Source of the DNA: a virus
Reading direction: 5' to 3' (one strand)
IMG/VR virus record: IMGVR_UViG_3300018481_000031
Coordinates: 1-46,764 of that record
Length of the DNA stretch: 46,764 nt
Position numbers and translations under genes: made by a program. Within the stretch, counting starts at the first letter, position 1. Every line of letters starts with the position of its first letter. The notes under the pieces were generated by a model, which saw only the letters and a list, made by a program, of their open reading frames with translations, searched no databases and was not told the origin of the DNA. Positions 23,650-32,184 of the stretch are shown here, piece after piece.

Positions 23650-24729
23650 TTAGACGCTGGTCTTCAGGCAGCCGAAGCTGTCGATCGCCGTCGGGATGGT
23701 GAGCGGCCGCGTGCCGCACTCGATCTTCAGGTGCTTGTTGTTGCCGGTGATCCAGGCATTCACCGTGAGGTCGAGGCGACGGTCACCGTTCGAGATGCGA
23801 TCTGGCAAGAACGCAAGCGCACGGTCCTCGGGTTTGGCAATCAGTGGAATGGCGCCGAACGTCAGGTCGAGGCGCGCGTTCTCGGAGATCATGATCACGT
23901 TGTCCGGATCGACGTAGTTCTTCACGGCGCGCGTCTGCGGGTCGACGTAGGTGCCGTCGTAGACGTACATCTCGTAGTCGTAGTTATCGATCGTCAGCGT
24001 GCCCTTGAAGGAGCCGCCGCCCGTGCGAATCACAGGCTGAATCTGACCGACGTTGATACGGAGGATGTTGAAGAGTGCCTTCACTTTCGTGTTGTCGAAG
24101 AAGCGGCGCCACGCGCGCTTGCCGAAGATGAGCGTCTTCGGAATCTGCCGGCCGTTCGTGCGAACCGCTTCGCCCAGAGCACCCACGTCAGCGATGGGAT
24201 CGTCGGAGCCACCACCCCAGTTTGTGCCCACCGTCGGGAAGTGCGCCACGCGCGGACCGAAGTCGAGCAAGTAGAGGGCACGGCCAGCGTTGTCGACGAG
24301 CGTCAGCTTCCCCGTCTGCAGCACCTGCGCAGCTTGAAGCTCGACCGCACGACGGATTTTGGCTTCGAGCTTGCGCATGACCCGAAACGCCTTGAGCGTG
24401 GCGTTCGTGTTGAAGTTCGGATCCTGGTAGACGAACTCACCCTGATTCCTCCCCATCAATTCAAACGCACTGATGGTCGCTGACTCATCGTAGACCGGAG
24501 GCGTGAATGCCTTGGTCTGGTAGTATGCGAGCTCGTTCTCGCGGGTGCCCGTCGTCAGATCCTCCACGACGATGGCAACCTCTTCTTCATCACGGATGAT
24601 GTCGAGCTCGACCTTTTCACTGGTGTGAAAGTTCTTGTCGGGCGACTGAAAGAAGTTGGTGAGGAACGGGACGGGCGTCGCCTCGTTCGTGTACGCGGTG
24701 ATCAGATGGATCGTGGATTCGGCGCTCAT
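23650..24729 (-). CDS. major capsid protein, lambda gpE-like
   Basis: A 359-residue protein with the gpE family features: F-L-T-N-F-F near residue 20-30, D-I-I-R-D-E-E-E-V-A, a long stretch with F-E-L-M-G-R-N and R-K-L-E-A-K-I-R-R-A-V-E, then T-L-I-F-G-K-R-A-W-R-R-F and Y-D-Y-E-M-Y-V-Y-D-G-T-Y-V-D. Length is as expected for lambda E. AAGGGGAG precedes ATG 24729. It forms the head shell with the decoration protein encoded just upstream. Confidence 0.88.
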   Translation of the reverse strand: MSAESTIHLITAYTNEATPVPFLTNFFQSPDKNFHTSEKVELDIIRDEEEVAIVVEDLTTGTRENELAYYQTKAFTPPVYDESATISAFELMGRNQGEFVYQDPNFNTNATLKAFRVMRKLEAKIRRAVELQAAQVLQTGKLTLVDNAGRALYLLDFGPRVAHFPTVGTNWGGGSDDPIADVGALGEAVRTNGRQIPKTLIFGKRAWRRFFDNTKVKALFNILRINVGQIQPVIRTGGGSFKGTLTIDNYDYEMYVYDGTYVDPQTRAVKNYVDPDNVIMISENARLDLTFGAIPLIAKPEDRALAFLPDRISNGDRRLDLTVNAWITGNNKHLKIECGTRPLTIPTAIDSFGCLKTSV

Positions 24730-24834
24730 GTCTCGAGTTCTCCCCTTCGTTTGGACGCACCTATCCGACGACCCGCGCAGTACGCAGCGAGCACTAAGGA
24801 TCTAGATGGGTCGCCTGAACCTTTTGTTTGCGGA

Positions 24835-25230
24835 CTAGACCTGTGTCGCGAGCTGCTGCACGTCGACCGGCGTCAGGCCATAGTCGCGGAGCATGTCGAG
24901 ATGGGCCGCCGTCAACGCGTTGCCGTTGCCGTCGGCATGGATGATCAAGTGGTTGCGATTGACCTCGCCGCGAACCATCGCGCGAATGGGCTCATCGCCA
25001 GCGCTTGCGCGCGTCACTTCGTAGGTCAGAACCGCGCGCGGAATCTCGGCGCCGAGCGACCCTGCCGGAACCCACGGGGTGAGCTTTCCGGAGGCGGTCA
25101 CACGCGCCAGAATCGTCCCTTTCAGAACGGTGGCGGCACCGGTGAACGTCAGCAGTTCGTCGCGGAACTGGCCGTCCCGAAGTTCGACGTTGTAGCCGTA
25201 GTAATGCGTCGTCGTTTCGATGTTAGGCAC
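24835..25230 (-). CDS. head decoration protein, gpD-like
   Basis: A 131-residue protein with G-T-I-L-A-R-V-T-A-S-G-K-L-T-P-W-V-P, then P-R-A-V-L-T-Y-E-V-T-R-A, and R-A-M-V-R-G-E-V-N-R. These are conserved in gpD-type proteins that bind as trimers on the expanded capsid. It lies between protease and capsid genes, as D does in lambda. A 105-base gap separates it from the capsid gene and contains no further gene that I can support. Confidence 0.85.
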   Translation of the reverse strand: MPNIETTTHYYGYNVELRDGQFRDELLTFTGAATVLKGTILARVTASGKLTPWVPAGSLGAEIPRAVLTYEVTRASAGDEPIRAMVRGEVNRNHLIIHADGNGNALTAAHLDMLRDYGLTPVDVQQLATQV

Positions 25231-26446
25231 CCAAACCCCCTCGCTTCTTCAGCTCGGCAACGACGAGGTCGCCCATGTCCGGCTGAGTCGTTTTGTTCGC
25301 CACCGTTGGCGGAGTGGCCGCGTTGTCGGCGATGGTGCCCGCTTGATCGGACTCCTGCTGACGAGTGCTTCGTGCGCCGACGTTGAGGGCGAGCGCGTTG
25401 TAACGAGCCATCGCCGTCATGGTCATTTTGTCGCCCTTGCGCATTGCGCCAATGGCGATGGCCATTCCCTCCGATACCGGCCCGAGCGATTCCGCAATGG
25501 TGATGTGCGAGTCCACGCGATCGCGCTCTTCAGCAACACCTTCCGCTTTGGCGGCGTCGTAGACATCGGGGTGCGTGGCTTTGAGAGTTCGTAGGTCCAT
25601 CTTCTGCTCTTTCTCCTGCATGCCCCCGACGTCTTCGGCGGCAGTCGTCTGTCCACCGACAGCGCGCAACGCAGGCTTTGCAATGCTGTCGATCATCCCG
25701 CGCTTCTTCGCTTCGCCCGCGAGAAGCGTGGCGCCGCGGCCATAGTTTTCTTTGACTTCCTTTACGGTGACGCCGTTGCCGCGCCCGCGCGCGATAGCGT
25801 CAACGAAGAGCTCGTTCACGGCGTCGAGGTAGCGAACCACGACCGCCTTACCCTCTTCAGTCGTTGGATCTGGACGCTTGTCGGGTGAATCAGAGTTCGT
25901 AATGTCGATGATGCTGTCGTCGACGAAGTAAGACGTCGCGGTGCCGATCGAGCCGAAGTTCGACGCGACCCCGATGGCCTCGATACGTCCAGCGACTGCC
26001 GCAATGGCAAACGCGGCCGACTGAGCGTTCGCCGCTTTGACGCTCAACGGTTTCTGAGCGCGGAAGCTCTCGATCGCAGCTAGCGTCTCGAAGAGGCCGT
26101 CGACATTGCCTCCAGGACTATCGATGTAGAGCATCGCCGACTTGATAGCGGGGTCGCTCTGCGCAAGTGCGAGCGCGTTGTTGATGCCACGATACGTAGT
26201 GTTCCCGCCCCCAAAAAAAAGCGAGAAGAAGTCTGGTGTTTTGGTCAGCACACCCTCAATGCGAATCTGAGCGACCGAACCCGCTACACTCATGCCACGC
26301 GGAAGCTCCCCATCACGAGCAACGACCTTGCCTTCGTCTTCCGCCTGGCGGTCCGAGAGCATGGTGAGTTGTGCCTGCGTCGGTTGCGCTTTGAGCTGCC
26401 GCGCGTGTGCGAGTGCATTCGCGGTTTCCTTGTTCAGAAGCCACAT
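25223..26446 (-). CDS. S49-family head maturation protease
   Basis: The first 250 residues form a SppA/ClpP-like serine protease. D-S-P-G-G-N-V at about 109-115 forms the oxyanion segment and A-N-A-Q-S-A-A-F carries the likely nucleophile Ser143. Residues 260-407 are helical and charged, with an internal run M-Q-E-K-E-Q-K-M, and may act as scaffold, possibly also from an internal start as with lambda C and Nu3. It cleaves the portal and capsid precursors during head maturation. Length, 407 residues, is close to that of lambda C. Confidence 0.85.
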   Translation of the reverse strand: MWLLNKETANALAHARQLKAQPTQAQLTMLSDRQAEDEGKVVARDGELPRGMSVAGSVAQIRIEGVLTKTPDFFSLFFGGGNTTYRGINNALALAQSDPAIKSAMLYIDSPGGNVDGLFETLAAIESFRAQKPLSVKAANAQSAAFAIAAVAGRIEAIGVASNFGSIGTATSYFVDDSIIDITNSDSPDKRPDPTTEEGKAVVVRYLDAVNELFVDAIARGRGNGVTVKEVKENYGRGATLLAGEAKKRGMIDSIAKPALRAVGGQTTAAEDVGGMQEKEQKMDLRTLKATHPDVYDAAKAEGVAEERDRVDSHITIAESLGPVSEGMAIAIGAMRKGDKMTMTAMARYNALALNVGARSTRQQESDQAGTIADNAATPPTVANKTTQPDMGDLVVAELKKRGGLGA

Positions 26447-26461
26447 GGGTCTCTCTCGCTT

Positions 26462-28147
26462 TCAGGACACGACGCGAAGAGGCGCCGCAGCATCTTCGTC
26501 TTTGTCTTCGTTGTCGTCGTCTGATGGGCCGTCTGCTGGTGCGGGCGGTGAGTCTGCGCCGGTCGTTTGAAACTTCGGATCGAGCGCCTTCAAAGGCGCG
26601 TTGGCGCGCACGAGGTCTTCGTTCTCCAGGCGCAGCTTCTTGACGTTCTGCGAATACTTCGTGCCGGTGAGCTCGCGGCTTGCGCGGTCGCGCGTGATCC
26701 ACCCTTCGGCGACCAGCAGCTTGTAACCGGTGACCAGCTTGCTCAGGTCGACGGACGGTTTGATATTTCCGGACCAGTCGCACGAGGTCCACGCAGCGAA
26801 CACGTCGTAAAGGCTTGAGGCACGCCACGCCTCAAGCAGCCCAGGCGCATTGACCTTGCTGGTCAGGGCCATCGCGAGCAGCCACTCGACATAAATGGGC
26901 TGGCAAAAGGCGTCGCCAAAGTGCGTGCGGACCTTGTTCAAGTAGATCTTGAACTCGTTGATCGCGGCCTGGCTCGCGCTGTAGTTCGACGAGAACGACA
27001 ACCGAAGAATCTCGGGCGGAATCTCGTTCGCCCATGCAATCGCCTGCACGATGGCTTCTTCGAACCCACCAAACTTCTCGTCCGTGCCGTGCGAGGGAAA
27101 GCCGACTGGCTCTTCGCCAATGCCAAGCTCGTCGATCACCAGGCCAGGAATGCCCTCCGCTACGGCATACGCGCGCGGCACGCCGGTCCCGTCCGGAGTC
27201 GTTTCCACAACGCCGCGTCGCACCGCACCTGAAGCGATGGGGCGCGTGCCCGGACCTTGCGGCGACGAGCGTTTGATGAACATGGCGAGCATCGAGTTGA
27301 CGACCGCTTTGCGTTGCACGCTGTCGCGGTAGCGGTCGATCTCGCGCAGCGACTGCAGCACCAGTGCAAGCAATGGCTGGCCGCGCACGTCGTCGAGTCG
27401 CTTGTCGGTGCCATAGACCAACCACGCAAGTCGACGCCCCGACTTTTCCCCGTACGCGGGCAGACGCTTCGAGGTGCCGTCGGCCTGGCTGACCCAATAG
27501 GCGACCTGCCGGCCCATAGCGTCGAGCTCGACGCCGTGGGTGACCTTGTGTCCCGCCGCGAGCGGGACCGGCTTCGTGAGGAACGTCGGCGACTGCACTG
27601 CCGAGCCTTTGATCAGTTGCACGCGCGGCAGCTGCGTCGGCTGAAACTGCCGCAATACGACGAGCACGTCGCCGGTGATCAGCGCCTCCATGCGTGCGAG
27701 CGCCTGCAGCGCGCCGAACGTCATTTGCTCGCTGTGGTCACAGAGCCACGGATCGCTCTGCCAGAGTGCGAAGCGCGACTCAACGTCCTCGCACCATTCA
27801 GCGAGCGAATCTTCCGGACGACCGAGCAGCTTTTCTGCGGGAGTTGCCTCGAGATGCAATCCGACCGCGATCTCGTTGGTAACCAGCCGTCGAATCAGAC
27901 CGCGCGCGTAAAGGTTCGTCTCGAAGAGTTGAGAAGAGCGGGCGCGCAGCGTCCAATAGTCCGCCGTCAGAAGGTCGGTGACGCCGAAGCCTCCATCAAA
28001 CTTCGAGCCCGTGTTCCAGCGTTGCGCAATGTCGAAGCTGCCGAGTGCCGTCACCGGAATCACGACCGGCAAACCTCGCGCGGCATCGATCGCAGACGCA
28101 ACGCGCTCTCGCGCTATGGCGAGCTGGGAGCGCAGGCGAGCGAGCAT
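26462..28147 (-). CDS. portal protein, lambda gpB-like
   Basis: A 561-residue protein of the lambda portal family: A-D-Y-W-T-L-R-A-R-S-S-Q-L-F-E-T-N-L-Y-A-R-G and L-E-A-T-P near the N-terminus, A-R-M-E-A-L-I-T-G-D-V-L-V-V-L-R, then P-P-E-I-L-R-L-S-F-S-S-N-Y-S-A-S-Q-A-A. The last is the signature close to the crown. Twelve copies form the ring through which DNA enters the head. The acidic C-terminal tail (DDDNEDKDEDAAA) is typical. It lies between protease and gpW-sized gene. Confidence 0.88.
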   Translation of the reverse strand: MLARLRSQLAIARERVASAIDAARGLPVVIPVTALGSFDIAQRWNTGSKFDGGFGVTDLLTADYWTLRARSSQLFETNLYARGLIRRLVTNEIAVGLHLEATPAEKLLGRPEDSLAEWCEDVESRFALWQSDPWLCDHSEQMTFGALQALARMEALITGDVLVVLRQFQPTQLPRVQLIKGSAVQSPTFLTKPVPLAAGHKVTHGVELDAMGRQVAYWVSQADGTSKRLPAYGEKSGRRLAWLVYGTDKRLDDVRGQPLLALVLQSLREIDRYRDSVQRKAVVNSMLAMFIKRSSPQGPGTRPIASGAVRRGVVETTPDGTGVPRAYAVAEGIPGLVIDELGIGEEPVGFPSHGTDEKFGGFEEAIVQAIAWANEIPPEILRLSFSSNYSASQAAINEFKIYLNKVRTHFGDAFCQPIYVEWLLAMALTSKVNAPGLLEAWRASSLYDVFAAWTSCDWSGNIKPSVDLSKLVTGYKLLVAEGWITRDRASRELTGTKYSQNVKKLRLENEDLVRANAPLKALDPKFQTTGADSPPAPADGPSDDDNEDKDEDAAAPLRVVS

Positions 28148-28150
28148 GGC

Positions 28151-28417
28151 TCAAAATCCCGGTCTAACGATGAGCGTACGGCCGTTGCCGTTCACCTTGC
28201 TGAGAAGGTCGGCGATATCAGACTCGAGCAGCTTGATCTGCAGTCCTAAGGTCGCGATGTTGTGCCGGGTCACCTGCTGCGTCGTCGCGCCGGTTGTCAA
28301 GGTGTAGGATTGCGTTCCGCCGTTGAGAATGCTCTCGTAGACGCTCTCCAACAGAAGAAGCCGCGCTTCTTTCTGGGCGAGCCGGCCTTCGTAGAATTCA
28401 GCGACGGTGATGGCCAT
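28151..28417 (-). CDS. gpW-like head-tail joining protein
   Basis: A small protein of about 88 residues in the position of lambda gpW, between terminase and portal genes. It has two helices (LAQKEARLLLLESVYESIL and LGLQIKLLESDIADLLSKV) and a short beta part with T-T-G-A-T-T-Q-Q-V. ATG 28417 is taken as start, and GTG 28423 right after the terminase stop is an alternative. gpW stabilises the packaged head and makes the tail attachment site. The family is inferred from size, fold pattern and place. Confidence 0.65.
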   Translation of the reverse strand: MAITVAEFYEGRLAQKEARLLLLESVYESILNGGTQSYTLTTGATTQQVTRHNIATLGLQIKLLESDIADLLSKVNGNGRTLIVRPGF

Positions 28418-28423
28418 GGACAC

Positions 28424-30400
28424 TTACTCGGTGTGAAAGGCGCCTGCCGCGTAGTCCCAAAAGACAGACCAGTTCACGGCTTCGAGTTGCAGCTGATTGA
28501 TGCAGTAGTCGACCGCGAAGATTTCGAGCGCGGCGTTGCTGTACACGAGCAAGTCCCAAAGTTCGTTGTTCGCTCCGGACGGCCGTCGCCACTCCCACCC
28601 AATCCGCTTGCCGGTGGCTTTGTCGATGCGTTCGCTCTTCACCTCGACGGTGAGCTCGCGCAGCTGCCTGTCGCTTGCGTCCGAAGGCGCGTTGAAGTGC
28701 CCAGGCGGTTGGATGTCTTCACCATTCCATTCACGTCGCAGCGCCGCCGACCAACGATCCTTGTAGATGTCGACCGTGATGCCGAAGGCGCGCGTGCCAA
28801 GTGGCGTGGTGAACTCGGAAAACTCGCGAACGAGCGCGTGCTTCGGCGGAGACTCGCGACCCTTGACGGGAAAGACGCCCGAGTCGTACTCCGCCGCAAA
28901 GGTGTAGACGTCATCGGCGCGGTAGCCGGAGTCGATCAGCGTGACCGCGATGCCATACCGCCAGCCGTTGTCGGCGACGTATTCCTTCTTCTCGATGAGC
29001 TGCCGCAGCTGACCCCAGGTATTCGGGTCATCGAGTTGCTCCGTGTTGCCCTCGTAGCGCCAGTAGTCGACCAGGATGGCCCGCCGATCACGACACCAAC
29101 CGATCACGCTGACGGCAAGGTTTTCTTTATGAACGTCGACTTGGCAGGTCAGCAGTAGGACCGGCCCGCTGCAGATCGTTTCGAGCGTCTTGTTCGGGAC
29201 CTCGCCGTACCTGTACCAAGCGCGGCGGTGCCCCGAGACGGCTTCGAACTGGACCTTCTGACCGCGCAGCTCAAAGGGCTCGCCGAGCACGTTGTTGTAG
29301 AAGACCTGTAGCGCGGGCATGTCGCGCGGTCGGTTGTGCTCTTCGTCCCAGGCATCGAGCCACTTCGCCACGCACGTTGCCCACGTCTGCATGCCGACGG
29401 GGGAGTAGAGCGCGCTGATGTGGTAGCTGCGGATGTCAGGACTAACGGGCTCTGCTGTCGGCCGCCATTCCGCGCCGTGCTCTGGCGCCAAGAGACGGGT
29501 CTTGTCGTCGTTCGTGTGCGGGTGGCTGCAACGCTCGCAGCGATAACGCACCGAGTCCGGCACGAGGCGTCCGTCGTCGTCGGTCTCCCAAACGATGCCC
29601 GTCACGACGCCGTGCTCGTCTTGTCGGCGCCAGCGCAGGTGTTGCGGGTGTCCGCACGCGAGGCAGCAGACGAAGTAGCGGCGCTGGTCTCCCTGTGCGA
29701 AGCGTTTGGCGATCTTCGACTGGCCTTTGACGAGCGGCGTCGAAATATCGAGGATCTTGCGACTGCCCTCGTAAGCCGCGGTTCGGTCTGCAGAGAGCTT
29801 GATGGGGTCGCCGTTGTTGCCCACGGAGTCCGGCCAGCCGTCAATCTCGTCGCGAAGCATCATCTGAATCGAAATGGACCGGAGCTTGTTCGCGTTCTGC
29901 GCGCCGAAAGGGATGAGAAAGCCTCCGCCTAGCCACTCGATACGCTTTTCGGTTTTCCCAGTTTTCCTCGTGTTCTTTTCGTCACTGCTGCGTATCAGCG
30001 CGTCGAGCCCCGAATACTGCAGCATCGGCGTGATGTACGAGTCGACGCGTAGCTTCGCGAGCTCGGCGTCCGCTGTCACGAGCATGACCGGCGCCGTGCG
30101 CACGTGGTCGATGTAATAGCCAATCGCGTTCTCGAGCACGCCGACCGTCGCGCCAATCTGGACGCCCTTCATGATGACGATCTCGCGCACCGGCGAGTCG
30201 ACAGAAAGGCAGTCGACGATCTCTCGAAGGTATGGCGCGACGCCGTAACTGTACGGGCCCGGCAGCGACGTCACCGAAGGCGGCAGGTAGCGCCGGTCTT
30301 CAGCCCACTTCGAAGGACTGATGACGATGTGCTCGGTCGGCAGCTCGTCGAACCGCTGTGCCAGCCACTCGCGCTCTTCGCCAGTGGTTTGGAGGTCCAT
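28424..30400 (-). CDS. terminase large subunit, lambda gpA-like
   Basis: A 658-residue gpA-type terminase. I-V-I-M-K-G-V-Q-I-G-A-T at about 75-85 is the Walker A-like loop, and M-M-L-R-D-E-I-D-G-W at 180-189 the Walker B. A Cys-rich part around residues 230-285 (CCLACGHPQ, then CERCSH) resembles the zinc site found in this family. The C-terminal half is the nuclease domain. It cuts and packages DNA with the small subunit. AAGGG precedes ATG 30400. It is separated from the small subunit by three or four other genes. Confidence 0.92.
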   Translation of the reverse strand: MDLQTTGEEREWLAQRFDELPTEHIVISPSKWAEDRRYLPPSVTSLPGPYSYGVAPYLREIVDCLSVDSPVREIVIMKGVQIGATVGVLENAIGYYIDHVRTAPVMLVTADAELAKLRVDSYITPMLQYSGLDALIRSSDEKNTRKTGKTEKRIEWLGGGFLIPFGAQNANKLRSISIQMMLRDEIDGWPDSVGNNGDPIKLSADRTAAYEGSRKILDISTPLVKGQSKIAKRFAQGDQRRYFVCCLACGHPQHLRWRRQDEHGVVTGIVWETDDDGRLVPDSVRYRCERCSHPHTNDDKTRLLAPEHGAEWRPTAEPVSPDIRSYHISALYSPVGMQTWATCVAKWLDAWDEEHNRPRDMPALQVFYNNVLGEPFELRGQKVQFEAVSGHRRAWYRYGEVPNKTLETICSGPVLLLTCQVDVHKENLAVSVIGWCRDRRAILVDYWRYEGNTEQLDDPNTWGQLRQLIEKKEYVADNGWRYGIAVTLIDSGYRADDVYTFAAEYDSGVFPVKGRESPPKHALVREFSEFTTPLGTRAFGITVDIYKDRWSAALRREWNGEDIQPPGHFNAPSDASDRQLRELTVEVKSERIDKATGKRIGWEWRRPSGANNELWDLLVYSNAALEIFAVDYCINQLQLEAVNWSVFWDYAAGAFHTE

Positions 30401-30415
30401 GGCGTTTGTCCCTTA

Positions 30416-30461
30416 GTGGAGCCGGGGAGTCCACTGACAGTCACGTCGCCTGACGGCAGGC
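30416..30461. promoter_or_regulatory. inverted repeats in 69-bp divergent gap
   Basis: The short gap between the divergent starts of the terminase and HTH genes holds two hairpin-like repeats: GTGGA/TCCAC at 30416-30434 and GCCTG/CAGGC at 30448-30461, the second just before the HTH start. They could be operator sites for that HTH protein or parts of promoters. No convincing -10/-35 pair was seen here. Confidence 0.35.
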
Positions 30462-30469
30462 TAGACGTC

Positions 30470-30661
30470 ATGACTCAGTATCAAATCACCGCGCACGACC
30501 GAACGCGCATCGCAGCGCTTAGTGGAACATCACTCCGGACGGTCGAACGCATCTACGCAGGTAGTCGATCCACGTCGACGACCCGTTCGAGAGTCGAACT
30601 CACGGCAAAAACACTCGGTCTAGTGCCGCCACCGCCAGCCCCTGACAGTGCCGCTATTTAG
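30470..30661 (+). CDS. small HTH DNA-binding protein
   Basis: A 63-residue plus-strand protein: R-I-A-A-L-S-G-T-S-L-R-T-V-E-R-I-Y-A-G looks like a helix-turn-helix, with the turn at S-G-T and the reading helix S-L-R-T-V-E-R. T-R-S-R-V-E-L-T-A-K-T-L-G-L follows, as in LacI/MerR-type small regulators. It stands alone on the opposite strand inside the leftward terminase block. A role as regulator of the late genes or of itself is inferred. No ribosome site is convincing, so it may be leaderless. Confidence 0.6.
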   Translation: MTQYQITAHDRTRIAALSGTSLRTVERIYAGSRSTSTTRSRVELTAKTLGLVPPPPAPDSAAI

Positions 30662-30694
30662 TCAGACTCACGCGCTTCCAACTCCGTCCAGCGG

Positions 30695-30865
30695 TCAGTA
30701 CAGGTCGCGACGATAAATGTGGCCCACGCCGAGGATGGCGTCGCGAGAGTCGCAACGCATCTCCGGATACTCCGTCTCGACGCCGTGCAGCGCCCACGCG
30801 AAGAACGCACCGAGGTTCGACGTGTAGTTGCCTGACCAGTCGCCGACGTAGACGCTGTAGCTCAT
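30695..30865 (-). CDS. small hypothetical protein
   Basis: A 56-residue frame from ATG 30865 (TTG 30886, overlapping the preceding stop, would add seven residues). It is aromatic-rich (SYSVYVGDWSGNYTSNLGAFFAWAL) and ends with G-H-I-Y-R-R-D-L-Y. It has no clear membrane helix or known motif. It follows the PH-like gene and faces the HTH gene. Expression is likely by coupling to the upstream gene, but the function is unknown. Confidence 0.55.
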   Translation of the reverse strand: MSYSVYVGDWSGNYTSNLGAFFAWALHGVETEYPEMRCDSRDAILGVGHIYRRDLY

Positions 30866-30882
30866 GACCTCTCGCACGCGCT

Positions 30883-31251
30883 TCAAGCGACGCGAGCTGC
30901 TGCCGCGCGCGCCTCGTCTATCGCCGTGCAGAATGCATCTTCCGCTTGCCGCGCACTTCGTTCACACCTGAATTGCAACGTAGTGTGCGTAGCGTGCACC
31001 GCAATTTCACGTCCCCATGCGGACGTCTTGCGGTCGAGCCCTGACAGTTTTCCAAGGTCAATGGATTCGACGTGCTCGTTACCGAAGAAGCCCTTACGGC
31101 AGAACACAACACGCTGGTTGGTCGCGATCAGCACGCCGCGCAGCGATCCTCCGCTCTTCTGCAGAAATCCTTTGACCCACACCACAACACACTCCTCGCG
31201 CCTGGTGTGCTTCGCTTGAAAGTGTTCCGCGTGCCCTGAACGATCGCTCAT
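30883..31251 (-). CDS. PH-domain-like protein (YokE type)
   Basis: A 122-residue protein. C-V-V-V-W-V-K-G-F-L, then G-G-S-L-R-G-V-L-I-A-T-N-Q-R-V-V-F-C-R-K-G-F-F-G, then I-D-L-G-K-L-S-G-L-D and a final helix A-F-C-T-A-I-D-E-A-R is the bacterial PH-like pattern seen in YokE/bPH domains: seven strands and a capping helix. GGGGCAAAG precedes ATG 31251. Such a domain between terminase subunits is unexpected, and a role in virion assembly is not evident. Confidence 0.6.
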   Translation of the reverse strand: MSDRSGHAEHFQAKHTRREECVVVWVKGFLQKSGGSLRGVLIATNQRVVFCRKGFFGNEHVESIDLGKLSGLDRKTSAWGREIAVHATHTTLQFRCERSARQAEDAFCTAIDEARAAAARVA

Positions 31252-31293
31252 CTTTGCCCCGAGCACCTTTGTCGGACGTCGACGCAGCAAACT

Positions 31294-32064
31294 TTAGAGC
31301 AACGGCGTTTCATCATCGATGACCTCCGCGATGCCACCGCGCAGCACGCGCGCGGCCGTCGCCTTCAGCGGCCGTAGATGCGACTCGAGGATGTCTCGCA
31401 CCGTCTGCTCAGCTTCCTCGACCGGCGTGCCGCCCTTGGCTGCCGCGTACAGGCGTCGCGCGATGGTCGTGGCTGCGTCCTGCAGCAAGCGGCGGTTGGC
31501 CGCCTCGATGTGGCTGAAGACGTGCGTCTTGACGAGCTCGCGCGTGATGAGCCGGCCGCTGCGCTCATCGTTCTTCAAGTCCTTCTCGCGAATCGCCGAG
31601 ATGCGCTGCCGCGCTTCGAGCCAATCCTTGAACGCCGTCGATGTACCGAACCGCCGCGTGAGCTGGTCGAGCGTCAGGTTCGCGTACTTCGCGATGTCGT
31701 CCGGCGTCGCCTCGCGGTTGTCATCGTCGCGAGCGGCCGCGCCAGGTGGTGCAGACGGCTTTGCGGGTGGTCGATGTAACGATGCTGCAGTGTTGCTCTG
31801 TGCAGCCCCGACGGAATGCCCACCAGAGAGCTTCGAGGAAGGTCCGGGCGCGGGCGGTGGACACGTCGCTGTGACGCTCCCAAGCGGCATGCTCGTCGAC
31901 CCGCGGTCGCGGTTCAGCAAGTAGCGCTGCACCTGCGGATGGTCGAAGTCGACCCGCGGTCCGATCAGAGCGTCTGGGAACGCCTTTACGGCTGCCTTGG
32001 TGATCGCGGCCTTGGTGACGCCAGCGACCTTCGCGAGCTCGGTTTTTGTGATCGTGCGGGCCAA
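31294..32064 (-). CDS. terminase small subunit, Nu1-like
   Basis: A 256-residue protein. The N-terminus (TELAKVAGVTKAAITKAA, then G-P-R-V-D-F-D-H-P-Q-V-Q-R-Y-L) is a winged helix-turn-helix as in small terminases that bind the packaging site. A Pro/Ser-rich linker (about 55-110) and a helical C-terminal part (FKDWLEARQRISAIREKDLKNDERSG) follow, the latter typical of Nu1-like proteins. The only start-like codon before the HTH is TTG 32064, directly after an in-frame TAA. Given the promoter position the mRNA may be leaderless. Confidence 0.75.
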   Translation of the reverse strand: MARTITKTELAKVAGVTKAAITKAAVKAFPDALIGPRVDFDHPQVQRYLLNRDRGSTSMPLGSVTATCPPPAPGPSSKLSGGHSVGAAQSNTAASLHRPPAKPSAPPGAAARDDDNREATPDDIAKYANLTLDQLTRRFGTSTAFKDWLEARQRISAIREKDLKNDERSGRLITRELVKTHVFSHIEAANRRLLQDAATTIARRLYAAAKGGTPVEEAEQTVRDILESHLRPLKATAARVLRGGIAEVIDDETPLL

Positions 32065-32072
32065 TTAACAAG

Positions 32073-32102
32073 AGTATACAGGTCCCGATACACCTCAGTA
32101 AA
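32073..32102 (-). promoter_or_regulatory. predicted leftward promoter before small terminase gene
   Basis: On the minus strand, TTTACT (32102-32097) and TATACT (32078-32073) are separated by 18 bases, matching sigma-70 boxes at four and five of six positions. Transcription would begin about at the TTG start. This is the clearest promoter in the window and lies at the head of the packaging, head, tail and lysis genes. Confidence 0.55.
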
Positions 32103-32115
32103 CCCGGCTGTAAAC
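32098..32115. repeat. tandem GTAAAC sites overlapping the -35 box
   Basis: GTAAAC occurs at 32098-32103 and 32110-32115, twelve bases apart, about one helical turn. The first overlaps the predicted -35 box. A regulator binding here would block or help polymerase; alternatively, they are binding sites for the small terminase. Confidence 0.5.
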
Positions 32116-32184
32116 CTCAAAATGTCTAAGAATCTCGGCGTCCGCATTCTAAACTGCACCCCCACCCCCACCTCTCCCACAGAA

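Noticed and set aside
27257-28249. Plus-strand open frame of 330 codons opposite the portal gene
   Set aside because: It is antisense to a clearly recognised portal gene and shows the Arg/His/Leu-rich composition of a shadow frame.
29336-29932. Plus-strand frame with Ala/Val-rich product inside the terminase gene
   Set aside because: It is antisense to the nuclease/ATPase region of the terminase and has no start signal.
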